In this document: piece after piece, positions 62,607-64,000 of the stretch
Numbering within the stretch: position 1 is the first letter of the stretch
How the letters are laid out: each line of letters opens with the position of its first letter
Assembly (NCBI RefSeq): GCF_008831285.2
Contig: NC_045145.1
Coordinates: 17,438,040 to 17,502,039 of the forward strand
Origin: Nymphaea colorata
Taxonomy: Eukaryota > Streptophyta > Magnoliopsida > Nymphaeales > Nymphaeaceae
Direction of reading: 5' to 3'
Length of the DNA: 64,000 bases
Notes under the pieces: generated by a model
Databases searched by the model: none
What the model saw: only the letters and a program-made list of their open reading frames with translations
What the model was told of the DNA's origin: nothing
Translations under genes and position numbers: made by a program

Positions 62607-63514
62607 CTATAACCATTTCCTCCAGCTACTTGACCTTTTGTCCCCAGAAAAAAACCTTGGAAGGTTCAGAAGAGAATTCACCCTTGTCACACCTTCGAGT
62701 GCAGACCATTCTTCATCTTCTGCAGTCAAAATGCATTCTGCAAGGCTCCTTCTTGAAGAGCATCTTTCTGTTTGCTTCATTGCCTCCTTTGATTCAGAAA
62801 TAGGGACTATTTCATCGTCAATGTGAGAGTGAGAGTTTCCAGAAACAATAGGCACTGAGGTCTGAGAAGCTTCTGTTGCCGCTATGGGACCATAGTGCTT
62901 CCCATCTGAATCATCTTCTGTCAAATCGATGATTGCTACCTCTTCCACTGCAGTGGATATTTCTGCAGGTGCTGGTGGTCCATTCAGCTCCAAATCTCTC
63001 AAATCTGTCTGATCAGCTGAGGATGTGCTCTGCAGGAACAGACAGATTGCAGCACAGTCATCACTCTTGGATGTAGGGAACTTTAACCGCCAAGCCCTCA
63101 CAGCACATTCAACAAGTGCACGTGCAGCGGTTGCACGACTTGGTGCTGAGGCCACAATGTCAACAACTTCCTTGTTTGACAGCACATCCCATACCTGGAA
63201 GAGGCAGATGTTAATAAGTGTATGAGTAAAAGGGGAAACCACATAAAACCAGACGAAGTACAAGGACGGAGTTGATTTACAGATCTATACCCCATCAGTG
63301 GCCAGAACAACAAATTCGTCTTTTTCTGTCACATGGTGGTAGGATACATCTGGAACAGAAATCAATCCAAAATCCTTCAGGCAGAAGTCCCCAAAGGCTC
63401 TAGCCATAGCCAATCCAGGGGAATCGTTGTTTGGCAACCATACACGTGCAACCTCTGGCTCATCATGCAATGCAAAAACTCTTCCTTTACACTGCTGAAT
63501 TCTCTCAGCTTCTC
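62607..63514 (-). CDS. Protein phosphatase 2C, clade-E-like, last two exons (5' part outside window)
   Basis: Join 62607-63194 and 63291-63514; the intron between is 96 bp, GT-AG. The visible protein begins GEAERIQQCKGRVFALHDEP and carries PP2C signatures: VWLPNNDSPGLAMARAFGDF, EKDEFVVLATDG + VWDVLSNKEVVD (metal-binding Asp), and SDDCAAICLFL (the late Asp block, here D-D-C). These are the forms seen in plant clade E PP2Cs (At1g16220/At1g79630 type), which are Mg/Mn-dependent Ser/Thr phosphatases. A tail of about 110 residues follows, acidic and Ser-rich, ending LEGVTRVNSLLNLPRFF, a conserved clade-E ending. The catalytic N-terminal half (RxxxxD and DGHG blocks) is not in 63515-64000, so it must lie beyond the right edge after an intron of at least 486 bp. 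Confidence 0.92.
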
Positions 63515-64000
63515 CTATAAATGGTAGAAGGGATTTAAAAGATTAGGCGGCAAACTGGATGCAGTTAAACCATTTTTACAATAAAGCATAAGAATCTTCT
63601 AACTACAAGGGTCATCAATAACCACAAAGCTCCATCCCAGAGCCTTTCAGCCAGACACGAATTGCAGTTTCCTTGAAAGTGGTATGTGGAGCTGCTTCAG
63701 CAGCCTCTATTGTTTGGAAGCAGTAGTATAAGCAAAAAGCTGGATATGGGGATGTAATTGGCAGCCACAAAACGAAAGTTGAACAACACTCAGAACAGAC
63801 ACTTTATGCAGCAACTCCTGAGAATCATATTTTGGCAGCACAATATTATTGTAAAATCAAGTTCCTATAAGAAAATGATACAGATTCTCAGTTTAAGAGC
63901 TAAAAGAGTGCTATTTTGGATTCTCACACCATTTGTGGTCAGAATTCCTCAAGAACAATGAAAATAAGTCAACAAAGCCATGCAACTTGCAAGGATCGTG

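Noticed and set aside
63621-63715. Open minus-strand stretch reading AAPHTTFKETAIRVWLKGSG
   Set aside because: It was considered as the missing PP2C upstream exon, but it lacks the expected GDSRAV/TTDLKPD motifs and a usable donor, so it is left as intron.
1-64000. tRNA, rRNA, CRISPR arrays and bacterial-type operons
   Set aside because: No tRNA B-box/acceptor pair, rRNA block or regularly spaced repeat array was found by eye. A tRNAscan or Infernal run would be needed to exclude small RNAs fully.

Overview
This window is nuclear DNA from a flowering plant. The reasons are spliced GT-AG genes, plant-specific families (group I WRKY, HAPLESS8-like, clade-E-like PP2C, Lhca3), CT-rich leaders, long (TA)n, (AG)n and (TG)n tracts, and hAT-type transposon debris. 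The sequence does not fix the lineage. Six gene models close in frame from start to stop, a seventh gene runs off the right edge, and two gene relics lie at the left. All intact genes except one are on the minus strand.

Left end (1-6840): a broken WD40-repeat gene on the minus strand runs off the left edge, and a broken Lhca3 (photosystem I antenna) gene lies on the plus strand beside it. Both have in-frame stops and frameshifts. 6841-11852 is AT-rich spacer with one small hAT-like element.

11853-17761 (-): a three-exon HAPLESS8-like gene of 1273 aa with a C2HC/UBZ-like zinc finger. It is followed by about 13 kb with no recognisable gene, only simple repeats, a hairpin and a possible reverse-transcriptase relic.

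30719-34391 (-): a three-exon gene for a 933-aa, arginine/glycine/proline-rich plant protein of unknown function, with four exact 32-residue repeats. Upstream (34392-39403) are repeats, a TIR-type element and a 92-bp tandem duplication.

39404-45762: an RCC1-propeller gene (+, four exons, 457 aa, probably organelle-targeted) converges on a WRKY2-like group I WRKY gene (-, five exons, 744 aa), with 334 bp between the two stop codons. The WRKY first intron uses a GC donor, and its upstream region carries an inverted W-box pair and a G-box.

45763-51702: spacer with two hAT-type insertions, each with an 8-bp target duplication. One is 727 bp and keeps the broken start of a BED-zinc-finger transposase.

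51703-60521 (-): a four-exon plastid-type gene for a NifU-C-like protein (187 aa, again with a GC-AG intron), then the nine-exon gene for COP9 signalosome subunit 6 (300 aa). 62607-63514 (-) holds the last two exons of a protein phosphatase 2C gene that continues past the window.

The genes have unrelated household or regulatory roles (transcription, signalosome, phosphatase, plastid Fe-S-like fold). I see no operon-like or clustered pathway and no new system. The unusual material is in relics, insertions, repeats and two non-canonical introns.
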